Source: Methylobacteriaceae bacterium (lineage in GTDB: Bacteria; Pseudomonadota; Alphaproteobacteria; Rhizobiales; Beijerinckiaceae). From it: 18,869 bases of DNA. A model generated the notes under the pieces. The model saw only the letters and a program-made list of their open reading frames with translations, was not told the origin of the DNA and did no database searches. Position 1 is the first letter of the stretch; every line of letters starts with the position of its first letter. Made by a program: the position numbers and the translations under genes. Positions 1-7,461 of this stretch are shown here, one piece after another. Location: contig JAISTL010000153.1 in assembly GCA_031272615.1 (NCBI GenBank), positions 1-18,869 on the forward strand. The letters are read 5' to 3'.

Positions 1-210
1 GGCCGCGGCTATGAGTTCCTCGCCGATTTCCTCATCCGGCTCGATGCCCTGAACCCGCAGGTCTCCGCCGTCATCGCCAAAACCTTCAGTCCGTGGCGCC
101 AAATGGAGCCCGGGCGGCGGGGCAAAGCGCGGGAAACCCTTGAGAAACTCGCCCGGCACACGCTCTCCCGCAATCTGGCGGAGATTGTCGAGATGATGCT
201 GAAGGATTGA
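1..210 (+). CDS. pepN: Aminopeptidase N, C-terminal fragment (runs in from outside the window)
   Basis: The first 70 codons, read in frame from base 1 to the TGA at 208-210, encode the extreme C-terminus of a protein that begins upstream of the window. The segment YEFLADFLIRLDALNPQVSA followed by an F..W motif and a terminal LSRNLAEIVEMML resembles the end of the C-terminal helical domain of M1-family aminopeptidase N (E. coli PepN type), where LD.LNPQVA is well conserved. The enzyme is a cytoplasmic zinc metallopeptidase that removes N-terminal residues from peptides; its GAMEN and HEXXH motifs would lie outside the window. dusA starts 44 bases downstream on the same strand, so co-transcription is possible. 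The identification rests only on this short tail. Confidence 0.75.
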   Translation, partial: GRGYEFLADFLIRLDALNPQVSAVIAKTFSPWRQMEPGRRGKARETLEKLARHTLSRNLAEIVEMMLKD

Positions 211-254
211 CCCGTCGCGGCGGGAAATACGCCGCCGCATCACAAGGAAACCGG

Positions 255-1232
255 ATGAGCGCCTATTCCCCTGTCCGTCTTGCGGTTGCGCCGATGCTGG
301 CCTGGACGGACAGGCACTGCCGGTTTTTCCATCGCCTGCTGACGCGCAAAACCCTGCTCTATACGGAGATGGTCCATTCCGGCGCTCTTCTCTTCGGCGA
401 CCGGGAGCGGTTTCTCGCCCACTCCGCCGAGGAGCATCCGCTGGCATTGCAACTGGGCGGGAGCGACCCGGACATGCTGGCGAAGGCCGCGAAAATCGTC
501 GAAGACCACGGTTTCGACGAGGTCAACCTCAATGTCGGCTGTCCGTCGGAACGGGTGCAAAACGGTTCCTTCGGCGCCTGCCTGATGCTGGAACCGGCGC
601 TGGTCGGCCGCTCGGTCGGCGCCATGAAAGCCGCGGTGTCCATTCCCGTCACGGTGAAATGCCGCATCGGCGTCGATGAGCAGGACAGCGGCGAAGCTCT
701 CGACGCCCTCACCCGGGAATGCGTGGCAGCGGGAGTCGACGGCCTGATCGTCCACGCGCGCAAAGCCTGGCTCAAGGGCCTTTCGCCCAGGGAGAACCGC
801 GATGTTCCGCCGCTGGATTACCCGCGGGTTTACCGGCTCAAACAGGACAACCCCGCCCTTGCCGTCAGCATCAACGGCGGCGTCGTAACCCTGGCGCAGG
901 CCCGGGCGCATCTGACGCAGGTCGACGGGGTGATGATCGGGCGCGCCGCCTACCAGAACCCGGCGCTGCTGCTCGATGCCGACCCGGACATCTTCGGCAC
1001 GGCAGCCCCCTTCTCCGACATTTTTCAGGTGGTGGAGGCGCTGGAACCCTACATCGCCCGGCAGATGGAGCGGGGGGAACGCCTGGCCGACATCACCCGG
1101 CACATCCTCGGCCTGTTCAACGGCCGGCGCGGCGCCCGCGCCTTCCGCCGGCATCTCGCCACCGCGGGCATGGCCGACGGCGCGAGTCTTGAAACGCTGC
1201 GGGAGGCTGTCAGTCTATTGAGAAGAGGTTGA
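255..1232 (+). CDS. dusA: tRNA-dihydrouridine(20/20a) synthase DusA
   Basis: A 325-residue flavoprotein that reduces specific uridines in the tRNA D-loop to dihydrouridine using FMN and NADPH. The N-terminal VAPMLAWTDRHCRFFHRLL is typical of the FMN-binding TIM barrel. NLNVGCPSERVQNGSFGACL (residues 91-110) carries both family signatures; the Cys of FGAC (about residue 109) is the expected catalytic acid. SINGGV and GVMIGRAAYQNP are phosphate/FMN-binding strands. The RNPLAP-type substitutions and the LSPRENRDVPPLDY loop fit the DusA subfamily rather than DusB or DusC. The ATG at 255 is chosen because AAGGAA lies just upstream and the family starts shortly before VAPM; the frame extends 16 codons further upstream to 207 without homology. 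Its last 18 bases overlap the 3' end of the convergent minus-strand gene. Confidence 0.95.
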   Translation: MSAYSPVRLAVAPMLAWTDRHCRFFHRLLTRKTLLYTEMVHSGALLFGDRERFLAHSAEEHPLALQLGGSDPDMLAKAAKIVEDHGFDEVNLNVGCPSERVQNGSFGACLMLEPALVGRSVGAMKAAVSIPVTVKCRIGVDEQDSGEALDALTRECVAAGVDGLIVHARKAWLKGLSPRENRDVPPLDYPRVYRLKQDNPALAVSINGGVVTLAQARAHLTQVDGVMIGRAAYQNPALLLDADPDIFGTAAPFSDIFQVVEALEPYIARQMERGERLADITRHILGLFNGRRGARAFRRHLATAGMADGASLETLREAVSLLRRG

Positions 1233-2510
1233 GCTTTCACCCAAGCCGTTTTCCAGAACGGCAAATGCCCGCAGCACGACGATACCGGAAGCGATGGCGG
1301 CCAGCCACCAGCTTTGCCAAATACCATGTGCAATGACAGATACAGCGAAAACTGTGGCGAAATACACATAGTATTGCCGATATGACGAAGCGGAAAGTTT
1401 GCTGATCCGCAAAATGGTGTTGATGCAAAGCGCCAGGGTCAAAACCGCGCCGATGCAGCCAAGTTCATACCAAATCTGCAACGCGCCGTTATGGGGGTGG
1501 ATACTCTGAAACGCCCGACGTTCGGCCGGACTGAAATGCAAGCTTCGCACCTTTTGGTCGGCGAGAGCGAAGCGGCTGCTGTTGAACCCGGCGCCGGCAA
1601 GGGGGCGCAGGTATATCACCGAACCGAAAACTTTCCAGATATCAACCCGTTCCTTGGCGTGGGCGCGTTCAAGCGCCTCATACGTCGCATTGGTAAAAAC
1701 CCGGTCGGTGATCATTCCGCTGATCGGCGCCAGCACGATAACGACACTGACGGTTAAAATCATGCACACGCTTGCGAAGCGCGGCGCCGAAACCACCAAC
1801 AGCAAGGCGCATACGGCAACCGCCGCCGCCAGCAGAGACGCATCGCCCTCGGTAAAACAGCCGACCAGTCCCAGCCCCAGCGTCAGGACGGCCACCAGCA
1901 GATAAAACTTCCTCCTGCCGGATACCGGCAGCAATAAGGCTCCTTTTCTGGCGTTGAGAAAAAAGGGGATGCTCAAAAACAACAGTATCAATATGGAACG
2001 ATTGAACATGGCGGGCTGCGTCCGACTATGCATCAACCGGGACAGCGCCAGATCGGTGTTGAATTCCGAAATCAAAAAAAAGCAGGCCAGTATTATTGTT
2101 GCAGCCAAACACAACAGGTGACGCGGTCTGAGTTTTTCCGGCAGATTGTATACGTCATAGGTGAGACATATCGTCAGCAAAACCACTTCGCCCCACTTGG
2201 CCAGCGAATGAACAGGTCGAATACTCCACGCCGCCGACGCGAGGCACCACAGTATGATGAGAGTCGCAATCACTCCCCCCGTTGACGACAGCATTCCCCT
2301 GCAACCCGAAACAAACGAACCGACTGTCAACCGTTCCCTATCGGCGATCATCAGGCACAGGAAAATCAACAGAAAAACAAGAGGGCCGCCTCTCGACACA
2401 ATCACGACGAACAGCGGGATCAATGCAAACAGATAACACGCCAGCTCGCGGAAAAACAAACTTGAACAATGAGGGCGAAAACGCATCAAATACCCTGAAA
2501 AATGCGGCAA
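1215..2510 (-). CDS. O-antigen ligase / Wzy-type polymerase family membrane protein
   Basis: A 431-residue polytopic membrane protein with about ten or more hydrophobic segments spread over the whole length. A long hydrophilic stretch at about residues 262-345 is the likely large periplasmic loop. It ends in IHPHNGALQIWYELGCIGAVL (H338-P-H-N341), the hallmark of the Wzy_C/WaaL O-antigen ligase-polymerase superfamily; upstream, ERVDIWK supplies the conserved basic residue. Such proteins transfer or polymerise undecaprenyl-linked glycans at the periplasmic face of the inner membrane. Whether this one is a ligase, a polymerase or a protein glycosyltransferase cannot be told from sequence. The start could instead be the internal ATG at residue 9. 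It is the only minus-strand gene, has no glycan genes beside it, overlaps the end of dusA, and is visibly more AT-rich than its neighbours, which suggests acquisition. Confidence 0.85.
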   Translation of the reverse strand: MPHFSGYLMRFRPHCSSLFFRELACYLFALIPLFVVIVSRGGPLVFLLIFLCLMIADRERLTVGSFVSGCRGMLSSTGGVIATLIILWCLASAAWSIRPVHSLAKWGEVVLLTICLTYDVYNLPEKLRPRHLLCLAATIILACFFLISEFNTDLALSRLMHSRTQPAMFNRSILILLFLSIPFFLNARKGALLLPVSGRRKFYLLVAVLTLGLGLVGCFTEGDASLLAAAVAVCALLLVVSAPRFASVCMILTVSVVIVLAPISGMITDRVFTNATYEALERAHAKERVDIWKVFGSVIYLRPLAGAGFNSSRFALADQKVRSLHFSPAERRAFQSIHPHNGALQIWYELGCIGAVLTLALCINTILRISKLSASSYRQYYVYFATVFAVSVIAHGIWQSWWLAAIASGIVVLRAFAVLENGLGESSTSSQ

Positions 2511-2869
2511 GCGCTATGGTTCTTTCTGTTCTGCATCGTGCGGCAACCTGACCCGATGCATATAGACTGCCCGGCTTGCAAACACAAGTCAACAGAATCT
2601 CTCGTGCTGTCGTATAACTGTATCGGGCTGTTCAAACAATACTTCCATCCCGATGATGTGGTTTTGCCGGTGGAATTCACAATTTTCCAAGAATATTGCT
2701 CTCATACTGTTAAAATATGTTTACGTTTATGCTCACTTGCCGCATCGGTTGCTCTTCATCCGGGGATGCGATAGAATCAGCGGTCGGCGGCGGTCTCAGG
2801 TTGCTCTTCGGGCGCGAATGCGTTAGAACCGCTTCCGCCATCCCGCATCACGCCGTTCGGAGGAACTGC
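2511..2869. other. Divergent intergenic region between the O-antigen ligase-like gene and psd
   Basis: This 359-base stretch separates two divergently transcribed genes. I see no convincing coding sequence; the short frames crossing it lack ribosome binding sites and recognisable motifs. It is more AT-rich than the surroundings, especially 2680-2740, as expected for promoter DNA. The candidate psd promoter is annotated separately. The promoter of the minus-strand gene should also lie here but I could not place it. Confidence 0.6.
2749..2777 (+). promoter_or_regulatory. Candidate sigma-70 promoter for psd-pssA
   Basis: TTGCTC at 2749-2754 and TAGAAT at 2772-2777 are separated by exactly 17 bases, a good match to the TTGACA/TATAAT pattern. 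Initiation would fall near 2784, leaving a leader of about 85 bases before the psd ATG at 2870. Assigned by eye only. Confidence 0.5.
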
Positions 2870-3574
2870 ATGCACTCACTCATCGACACCATCCGCGGTT
2901 CATTGTGCCCGGTCCACAAACAGGGATACCTGTTCGTCTTCATCGCGCTTGTCGTGACGCTCATTCTTCGCGGGTTCTGGTCACCGCTGGGATGGATCGG
3001 CCTGATCATCACCCTGTGGATCGCCTATTTCTTCCGGGACCCGACACGGGTGACGCCGCAGGACGTCAACCTGGTCATCTCACCGGCGGACGGCAAAATC
3101 AGCCAGGTTACCAAGGCGCTGCCCCCCAGAGGGTTGGACCTCCCGGAGGAGCCGATGACCCGCATTTCCATATTCATGAACGTGTTTGACTGTCACGTCA
3201 ACCGTTCGCCGGCGGCGGGCGCCATCCGCAAAATCCTGTACCACAAGGGCGTTTTTCTCAATGCGGAACTGGACAAGGCCAGCGAGGAAAACGAGCGTAT
3301 GGCGTATCTCCTCGATACCGCGGGTCATGGACCGATGGTATTCGTGCAGATTGCCGGGTTTGTGGCCCGGCGTATCGTTTCCTTCGTCGGCGAAGGGCAG
3401 CGGCTGGATGCCGGCGAACGCTTCGGCCTCATCAGGTTCGGCTCGCGGCTCGATGTCTATCTCCCGGACAGCGTTGACGTCATGGTGGGAATCGGCCAGC
3501 GCGCCGTGGCCGGAGAAACGGTGCTGGCCTCCTTCGCTGAGCCGGAAACCGGACACGTCTTCAAAGCCTCATAA
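2870..3574 (+). CDS. psd: Phosphatidylserine decarboxylase proenzyme
   Basis: A 234-residue pyruvoyl-dependent decarboxylase that converts phosphatidylserine to phosphatidylethanolamine at the inner membrane. The short length matches the compact form (about 210-235 residues) common in alphaproteobacteria. Residues 21-55 form one or two membrane segments, followed by YFFRDPTR and the conserved ISPADGK (about 70-76). IFMNVFDCHVNRSP (101-114) carries the family histidine. GLIRFGSRLDVYLP contains the self-cleavage site Gly191-Ser192, whose serine becomes the pyruvoyl group; cleavage yields a large beta and a small alpha chain. The ATG at 2870 is preceded by GGAGGA at 2859-2864; the frame runs 51 codons further upstream but that part is unlike the family. 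pssA, the preceding step of the pathway, follows 29 bases later. Confidence 0.95.
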   Translation: MHSLIDTIRGSLCPVHKQGYLFVFIALVVTLILRGFWSPLGWIGLIITLWIAYFFRDPTRVTPQDVNLVISPADGKISQVTKALPPRGLDLPEEPMTRISIFMNVFDCHVNRSPAAGAIRKILYHKGVFLNAELDKASEENERMAYLLDTAGHGPMVFVQIAGFVARRIVSFVGEGQRLDAGERFGLIRFGSRLDVYLPDSVDVMVGIGQRAVAGETVLASFAEPETGHVFKAS

Positions 3575-3603
3575 GCGGAGCGCAACAGAAAAAAGAGAGC
3601 ATC

Positions 3604-4449
3604 ATGAGCGACGTCAGCGACCTCTTCCAATCCTACGTTCCGGAGCCGCCCAAGGAGAAGAAGCGCATTCTCGGGCCCATCCCGATTCGGCTCATCGTTC
3701 CCAACGTCATCACCCTGGTGAGCCTGTGGCTCGGACTGACGGCCATCCGTTTTGCCTTTGAAGACCGTTTGGAAACCGCCATCTGGTGCATCGTTCTGGC
3801 GGCGGTGCTCGACGGCCTGGACGGCCGCGCCGCGCGTTTTTTCAAAGGAACGTCACGGTTCGGAATCGAGCTGGATTCGCTCGCCGACGCGGTCAACTTC
3901 GGTGTTGCCCCGGCGCTGGTGCTGTACCATGCCGGATTGCGGAGCATCGGTTCCGTCGGCTGGCTGGCGTCTCTGCTGTTTGCCGGCGCCGTTGTCCTGC
4001 GGCTGGCGCGCTTCAATGTGATGGCCGATGACCCGCACCGGCCGGAATGGCAGAAGAATTTCTTCACCGGCATGCCGGCGCCGGCGTGCGCGGGCACCGC
4101 CATGCTGCCGTTGTACATCGCCCAGATGTTCAACACGACGCCGCAGTTTGACGGCGTGGCGGCGGCGCTGCTCAGTGCGGTCTATGTGGTCGGCATCGCG
4201 TTCCTGGCGGTCAGCAAAATTCCGGTGTATTCCGGCAAGACTCTCGGCAAAAAAGTTTCCCGCAAGATGGTCGCGCCCATTCTGCTGGGGTCGGCGTTGT
4301 GTTTCGCCCTGATTATCAGCTTCAAAATCACGTCGCTGGCGGTTCTCTCCATCATCTTTCTGCTGACCATTCCGTTGAGCGCCATGCGCTATCGCACGCT
4401 CGAGCGGCAGCACGAGGCGGAAAAAAGCGTTGCCACTGATTCACAATAA
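3604..4449 (+). CDS. pssA: CDP-diacylglycerol--serine O-phosphatidyltransferase
   Basis: A 281-residue integral membrane enzyme that joins CDP-diacylglycerol and L-serine into phosphatidylserine, the substrate of the psd product. The CDP-alcohol phosphatidyltransferase signature DG(x)2AR(x)8G(x)3D(x)3D is complete: D73, G74, A77, R78, G87, D91 and D95 within DGLDGRAARFFKGTSRFGIE and the following LDSLAD. It has a short cytoplasmic N-terminus (EPPKEKKR), about six to eight hydrophobic segments and a charged C-terminal tail. This polytopic form differs from the ribosome-associated PssA of E. coli and matches the type found in alphaproteobacteria and Bacillus. The ATG is preceded by AGAGAG. It lies 29 bases after psd, so the two form a dedicated phosphatidylethanolamine operon. 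Confidence 0.95.
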   Translation: MSDVSDLFQSYVPEPPKEKKRILGPIPIRLIVPNVITLVSLWLGLTAIRFAFEDRLETAIWCIVLAAVLDGLDGRAARFFKGTSRFGIELDSLADAVNFGVAPALVLYHAGLRSIGSVGWLASLLFAGAVVLRLARFNVMADDPHRPEWQKNFFTGMPAPACAGTAMLPLYIAQMFNTTPQFDGVAAALLSAVYVVGIAFLAVSKIPVYSGKTLGKKVSRKMVAPILLGSALCFALIISFKITSLAVLSIIFLLTIPLSAMRYRTLERQHEAEKSVATDSQ

Positions 4450-4591
4450 GTCGGCCGGCTTTTCGGCAATGAGTCGGTTTCCTGTTGACTCTTTTCAAAC
4501 TTCGGCGCAATGCCTGCCTTCAGGCGGGGGCGGACTCGCCGGAGCGCTGCCGTCCGTTTCATTTGAGTGACAAAAACGTTTAAGAGGCCGA

Positions 4592-4810
4592 ATGTCGAAA
4601 GAAGAACTGCTGGAGTTTCCGGGAACGGTAACGGAAATCCTGCCGAACGCCATGTTTCGGGTCGTGCTGGAAAACGACCACGAGATCATCGCCCATACTG
4701 CCGGGAAAATGCGCAAGAATCGGATTCGTGTGCTGGCCGGAGACAAAGTTCTGGTGGAAATGACGCCCTATGACCTCACCAAGGGGCGGATCACCTATCG
4801 TTTTAAGTAA
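4592..4810 (+). CDS. infA: Translation initiation factor IF-1
   Basis: A 72-residue protein, exactly the usual IF-1 length, that binds the ribosomal A site during initiation and helps IF-2 and IF-3. The single OB-fold reads [20 protein letters not shown] with [20 protein letters not shown], then [20 protein letters not shown] and a KGRITYRFK end, all canonical. An AGAGG element lies about 7 bases upstream of the ATG. The 142-base gap after pssA suggests its own promoter; TTGACT at 4485-4490 is a possible -35 but no convincing -10 follows. maf begins 77 bases downstream, as in many alphaproteobacteria. Confidence 0.97.
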   Translation: MSKEELLEFPGTVTEILPNAMFRVVLENDHEIIAHTAGKMRKNRIRVLAGDKVLVEMTPYDLTKGRITYRFK

Positions 4811-4887
4811 TGATTATCTTTCCTGTTGTATAAGGCTTTCACCCGCATGGACCGGACGGTTCGGACGGGCGGTGTTTTTCTTTACCG

Positions 4888-5544
4888 GTGCGACCAGTGA
4901 CTGATACAAAAAACTCTGAAGAACAGGACAAAAAAGGGTTCAAACTGGTGCTGGCGTCTTCGTCGCCGCGACGCCTGGCCTTGTTGCAACAGGTCGGCAT
5001 CGAGCCGGACGCTCTGCTGCCCGCCAACGTGGACGAGACGCCGGGACGATGGGAAACCCCGCGGGACCTGGCCAAGCGCCTCTCCCAGGAAAAAGCCGCA
5101 AAAGCCAACCGGGTCATGAAGAACACGCCGGCGCTCACCGACGCGTTTCTGCTGGCGGCGGATACGGTGGTCGGAGTCGGCCGGCGCAGCATGCCGAAAG
5201 CGGAAACCCTGGAACAGGCCAAGTTCTGCCTGGAAATGCTGTCGGGACGCTCGCACACCGTCTATACGGCCATCTGCCTCGTCACACCGGCGGGCAAGAT
5301 TCGCGAAAAGGTTGTGGAAACCCGAGTGCGGTTCAAGCGGTTGTCGGACCCGGAGTATTTCGCTTATCTGGAATCGGGGGAATGGAACGGCAAAGCCGGC
5401 GGTTATGCCATTCAGGGCCTGGCCGGAACGTTTGTGCTGAAAATCATCGGCTCGTATTCCGGAGTGGTCGGCCTGCCGCTCTACGAAACCGTTCTGCTTC
5501 TCGAAGGCGAGGGATTCCCGGTCCGGCGCAAGTGGAACGGTTGA
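4888..5544 (+). CDS. maf: Maf-family nucleoside triphosphate pyrophosphatase
   Basis: A protein of about 218 residues of the Maf/HAM1-like fold, which hydrolyses non-canonical or modified nucleoside triphosphates (dTTP/UTP or m7GTP class) to monophosphates. [19 protein letters not shown] is the substrate-binding N-terminal signature; FLLAADTVV contains the metal-binding aspartate; [15 protein letters not shown] and [13 protein letters not shown] with [20 protein letters not shown] complete the family pattern. There is no ATG start. GTG at 4888 is used here, but GTG at 4897 is equally possible, and neither has a clear ribosome binding site. Compared with relatives, about 18 extra charged residues precede the core. 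It lies between infA and yacG, a conserved arrangement, and is followed by a hairpin. Confidence 0.9.
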   Translation: MRPVTDTKNSEEQDKKGFKLVLASSSPRRLALLQQVGIEPDALLPANVDETPGRWETPRDLAKRLSQEKAAKANRVMKNTPALTDAFLLAADTVVGVGRRSMPKAETLEQAKFCLEMLSGRSHTVYTAICLVTPAGKIREKVVETRVRFKRLSDPEYFAYLESGEWNGKAGGYAIQGLAGTFVLKIIGSYSGVVGLPLYETVLLLEGEGFPVRRKWNG

Positions 5545-5548
5545 CAAC

Positions 5549-5574
5549 CGGCGGTCATGAAACCGCCGTTATTT
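5549..5574 (+). terminator. Candidate rho-independent terminator after maf
   Basis: CGGCGGT (5549-5555) pairs with ACCGCCG (5562-5568) around a six-base loop and is followed by TTATTT. The stem is solid but the T-run is interrupted, so termination may be partial; it begins 4 bases after the maf stop. Confidence 0.5.
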
Positions 5575-5644
5575 CGCTCTACTTTACCTATACGATTGTC
5601 TGCAACCATCCGTGACCTGCGGAGACTTCCGGGGAGCGTGCAAA

Positions 5645-5923
5645 ATGTTTGACGACCTGGTGCTCAAACCCGATACGTGCCCGATTTGCGGAAAAGTCGC
5701 CGAAGGCGACTTTGCGCCCTATTGTTCCGCCTTCTGTTCGGAGCGGGACCCTTCCGGGCTTTGGTTCAGGGAAAACCAGAACGAACTGACGGATGACACC
5801 GACACCCGGGAACTGGAGTGGCCGGGCGCCGTCAACGCCTTGATCGCCGACAGTATCGAACGTGACGATGAAATCGGCGGCGAGGATGTGTTCGCCCACG
5901 TCATCGAGCGGGTAAGGTTTTAG
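5645..5923 (+). CDS. yacG: YacG-like zinc-finger protein (DNA gyrase inhibitor family)
   Basis: A 92-residue protein with a four-cysteine zinc finger: CPICGK, then PYCSAFCSERD and a LWF motif. This matches the C-P-x-C-G-K ... F/Y-C-S-x-x-C-x-x-x-D ... W pattern of YacG, which in E. coli binds GyrB and inhibits gyrase. The position after infA-maf supports it. E. coli YacG has about 65 residues and ends soon after the finger; here an acidic C-terminal part of roughly 50 residues follows (TDDTDTRELEW, then SIERDDEIGGED), which I do not recognise. The ATG at 5645 gives a start close to the finger; an upstream in-frame start near 5612 would add 11 residues of no clear homology. The rne/rng gene usual between maf and yacG is absent. 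Confidence 0.8.
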   Translation: MFDDLVLKPDTCPICGKVAEGDFAPYCSAFCSERDPSGLWFRENQNELTDDTDTRELEWPGAVNALIADSIERDDEIGGEDVFAHVIERVRF

Positions 5924-5987
5924 CGCTGACGAACCCGTCACCCGGAACGCCTGCGGCAAACCGGAGACGGCGCGGGCGGCATTTTCG

Positions 5988-6011
5988 GGCGCCGTGCGCC
6001 GGCGCGGCGCC
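5988..6011. repeat. GC-rich inverted repeat downstream of yacG
   Basis: GGCGCCG (5988-5994) and CGGCGCC (6005-6011) form a perfect 7-bp stem, and the intervening bases are themselves nearly self-complementary. No T-run follows, so it is not a classical terminator. It could be a rho-dependent end structure for the yacG transcript or simply GC-rich intergenic DNA. Confidence 0.4.
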
Positions 6012-6196
6012 GCTTGGAGATGTTCGAAAAGAAACAAGTCCGGCCCGATACTTGCCTCGCTGTTTTCAAAACCGAAAATTGGGGACGGTATTCCATTCCA
6101 AAGCGAAATACGCTGTACAGGTTAGGGCGCCACTGGTATGGTTTACCCGTCGTAAGGCTTGGCACCCCTATACGCATAAAGAGGAGGAATCAAAAA

Positions 6197-7099
6197 ATGA
6201 AAAAGAGTTTTATCGCCCTGTTGGCCGGCGCTTCGTTTCTGGCCGCCGGCGCCGCCGTCGCCCAGGACACGACGGACTATTCGTCCCAGCTGCCGGAATA
6301 CACCTATAAGCTGAAGGATTTCTTCGAGGTCAAGGGCCGTCAGGGCATTGCCACCGACGGCGAGTTTTATTACGTCAGCGGCAGCAAGGCCATCTACAAA
6401 TATGACCTCAAGGGCAATCTCATTGACAGCAACGAGAATCCGTTCGAAGGCTACGCCATTCCGTCCAACCACATCGGTGACATTGACGTGTTCGATGGCG
6501 AACTTTTCATCAGCGCCGAGAATTTCATGGACGGCGTCGGCAAGGACATCCAGATCGCCATTCACGACGCGAAAACGCTGAAGTTCAAGAGAACGTTCAA
6601 GTTCGAGCCGGACTCGGGGCAGGAGGAAGTTTCCGGCATCACCGTCGACCGCGACAAGAAGACCGTGTGGATGTGCTCCTGGGTCGGCGAGGAAAGCGGC
6701 CGGCACCTCTATGAATACGATCTGGCCAGCGGCAAATATCTGCGCAAGGTGCACATCGCGCCCGTGCCGCAGTGGGTGCAGGGCGTGTTCGCCTATAAGG
6801 GCAAACTGTTCATCACCGCCGATGACGGCCCGGCCGACGACGACGCCCCGGACCATCTCTATCGCGTGGACATCACCGATAAACCCTACGCCACCGTCGC
6901 CATGGAAAAGGCCTTTGACGAAGTGAAACGCCAGGGCGAAATCGAAGGGCTGGCCATCGACCCGAAGACCAACGAATTCCTGCTGCTGTACAACCGCGGC
7001 TCCCGCATCATCCTCGGCATGGTCAAGGGCTTCTATGACGGCTATGACCGGGAAATCTCCGAAGTGTACCGCTTCGAGATGACGCCGGTTGCCAAATAA
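6197..7099 (+). CDS. Secreted beta-propeller-like protein of unknown function
   Basis: A 300-residue exported protein. MKKSFIALLAGASFLAAGAA followed by VAQ is a clear Sec signal peptide with predicted cleavage AVA|Q near residue 22. The mature part shows about five repeats of the propeller-blade type, each a G-(I/L)-x-V/A-D turn followed by aromatic-rich strands: GIATDGEFYYVSGSKAIYKY, DIDVFDGELFISAE, GITVDRDKKTVWMCSW, GVFAYKGKLFITADDG and GLAIDPKTNEFLLLYNRGS. The pattern recalls YncE, SMP-30 or esterase-like propellers, but no catalytic or metal-ligand set stands out, so the function is open. The ATG at 6197 is fixed by a strong GAGGAGG at 6181-6187 and by the signal peptide; the frame continues 61 codons upstream without meaning. 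It is followed by its own terminator and looks monocistronic and well expressed. Confidence 0.8.
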   Translation: MKKSFIALLAGASFLAAGAAVAQDTTDYSSQLPEYTYKLKDFFEVKGRQGIATDGEFYYVSGSKAIYKYDLKGNLIDSNENPFEGYAIPSNHIGDIDVFDGELFISAENFMDGVGKDIQIAIHDAKTLKFKRTFKFEPDSGQEEVSGITVDRDKKTVWMCSWVGEESGRHLYEYDLASGKYLRKVHIAPVPQWVQGVFAYKGKLFITADDGPADDDAPDHLYRVDITDKPYATVAMEKAFDEVKRQGEIEGLAIDPKTNEFLLLYNRGSRIILGMVKGFYDGYDREISEVYRFEMTPVAK

Positions 7100-7128
7100 C
7101 ACACGTCTCCCGTCGAGACGTTCTCCCG

Positions 7129-7159
7129 CGCCCGGGGAAGAAATTTCCCGGGCGTTTTT
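7129..7159 (+). terminator. Rho-independent terminator after the propeller gene
   Basis: CGCCCGGG (7129-7136) pairs perfectly with CCCGGGCG (7147-7154) across a 10-base A-rich loop, followed at once by TTTTT. It begins 30 bases after the stop codon. A smaller hairpin, CGTCTC/GAGACG (7104-7120), lies between. Confidence 0.85.
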
Positions 7160-7461
7160 GTTGCATGCCCCCACACATCCGGTCACCCACGACCGCGGGA
7201 ACCATGCCCGCAGACCCGGCTTTCATCCGCCGGCGGCTTTGCCGTACGCCAGTGACGCGCTCCCGGCGGTCGAACACCATGGGAGACGACGGTTCCCGTT
7301 TCCGGTGATGAAACGGGTCCGCAATTTTCAGGGTTTTTCTTCCGCTGTCCATTGACCGAAGGGATGTCCGCACACTATATTATCGTCATGAAATCACTAC
7401 CGTAGTTCATCCGGACGCATGCTTCAGCGCCGTGAACGGATACTCGAAGGCGCCGCCACCC
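7160..7461. other. Intergenic region before the tandem MFS genes
   Basis: About 300 bases between the propeller terminator and the first MFS gene. No coding sequence is supported: frames crossing it have no ribosome binding site and no recognisable motif. The only signal seen is the promoter near its 3' end, annotated separately. Confidence 0.55.
7352..7381 (+). promoter_or_regulatory. Strong candidate sigma-70 promoter for the first MFS gene
   Basis: TTGACC at 7352-7357 and TATATT at 7376-7381 are separated by 18 bases; each matches consensus at five of six positions. Initiation near 7388 would give a leader of about 75 bases before the ATG at 7462. Confidence 0.6.

Noticed and set aside
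240..1154. Long minus-strand open frame opposite dusA
   Set aside because: It is a GC-rich antisense shadow of a clearly recognised gene, with low-complexity composition and no family motifs. Similar antisense frames opposite the MFS, binding-protein and permease genes were dropped for the same reason.
2717..2869. 51-codon N-terminal extension of psd
   Set aside because: It crosses the candidate promoter, lacks a ribosome binding site, and the ATG at 2870 with GGAGGA matches the family start.
4811..4887. Possible terminator between infA and maf (TTTTTCTTT near 4874)
   Set aside because: The preceding GC-rich bases form only imperfect short pairings, so a terminator is not supported.
6160..6175. 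Sigma-54-like TGGCAC ... GC upstream of the propeller gene
   Set aside because: The GG-to-GC spacing is 11 instead of 10, and initiation would fall at or inside the ribosome binding site.
5924..6196. Search for a tRNA gene after yacG, where one is common in alphaproteobacteria
   Set aside because: No cloverleaf with GGTTCGA-type T-arm and matching acceptor stem could be formed by eye; none was found elsewhere in the window either.
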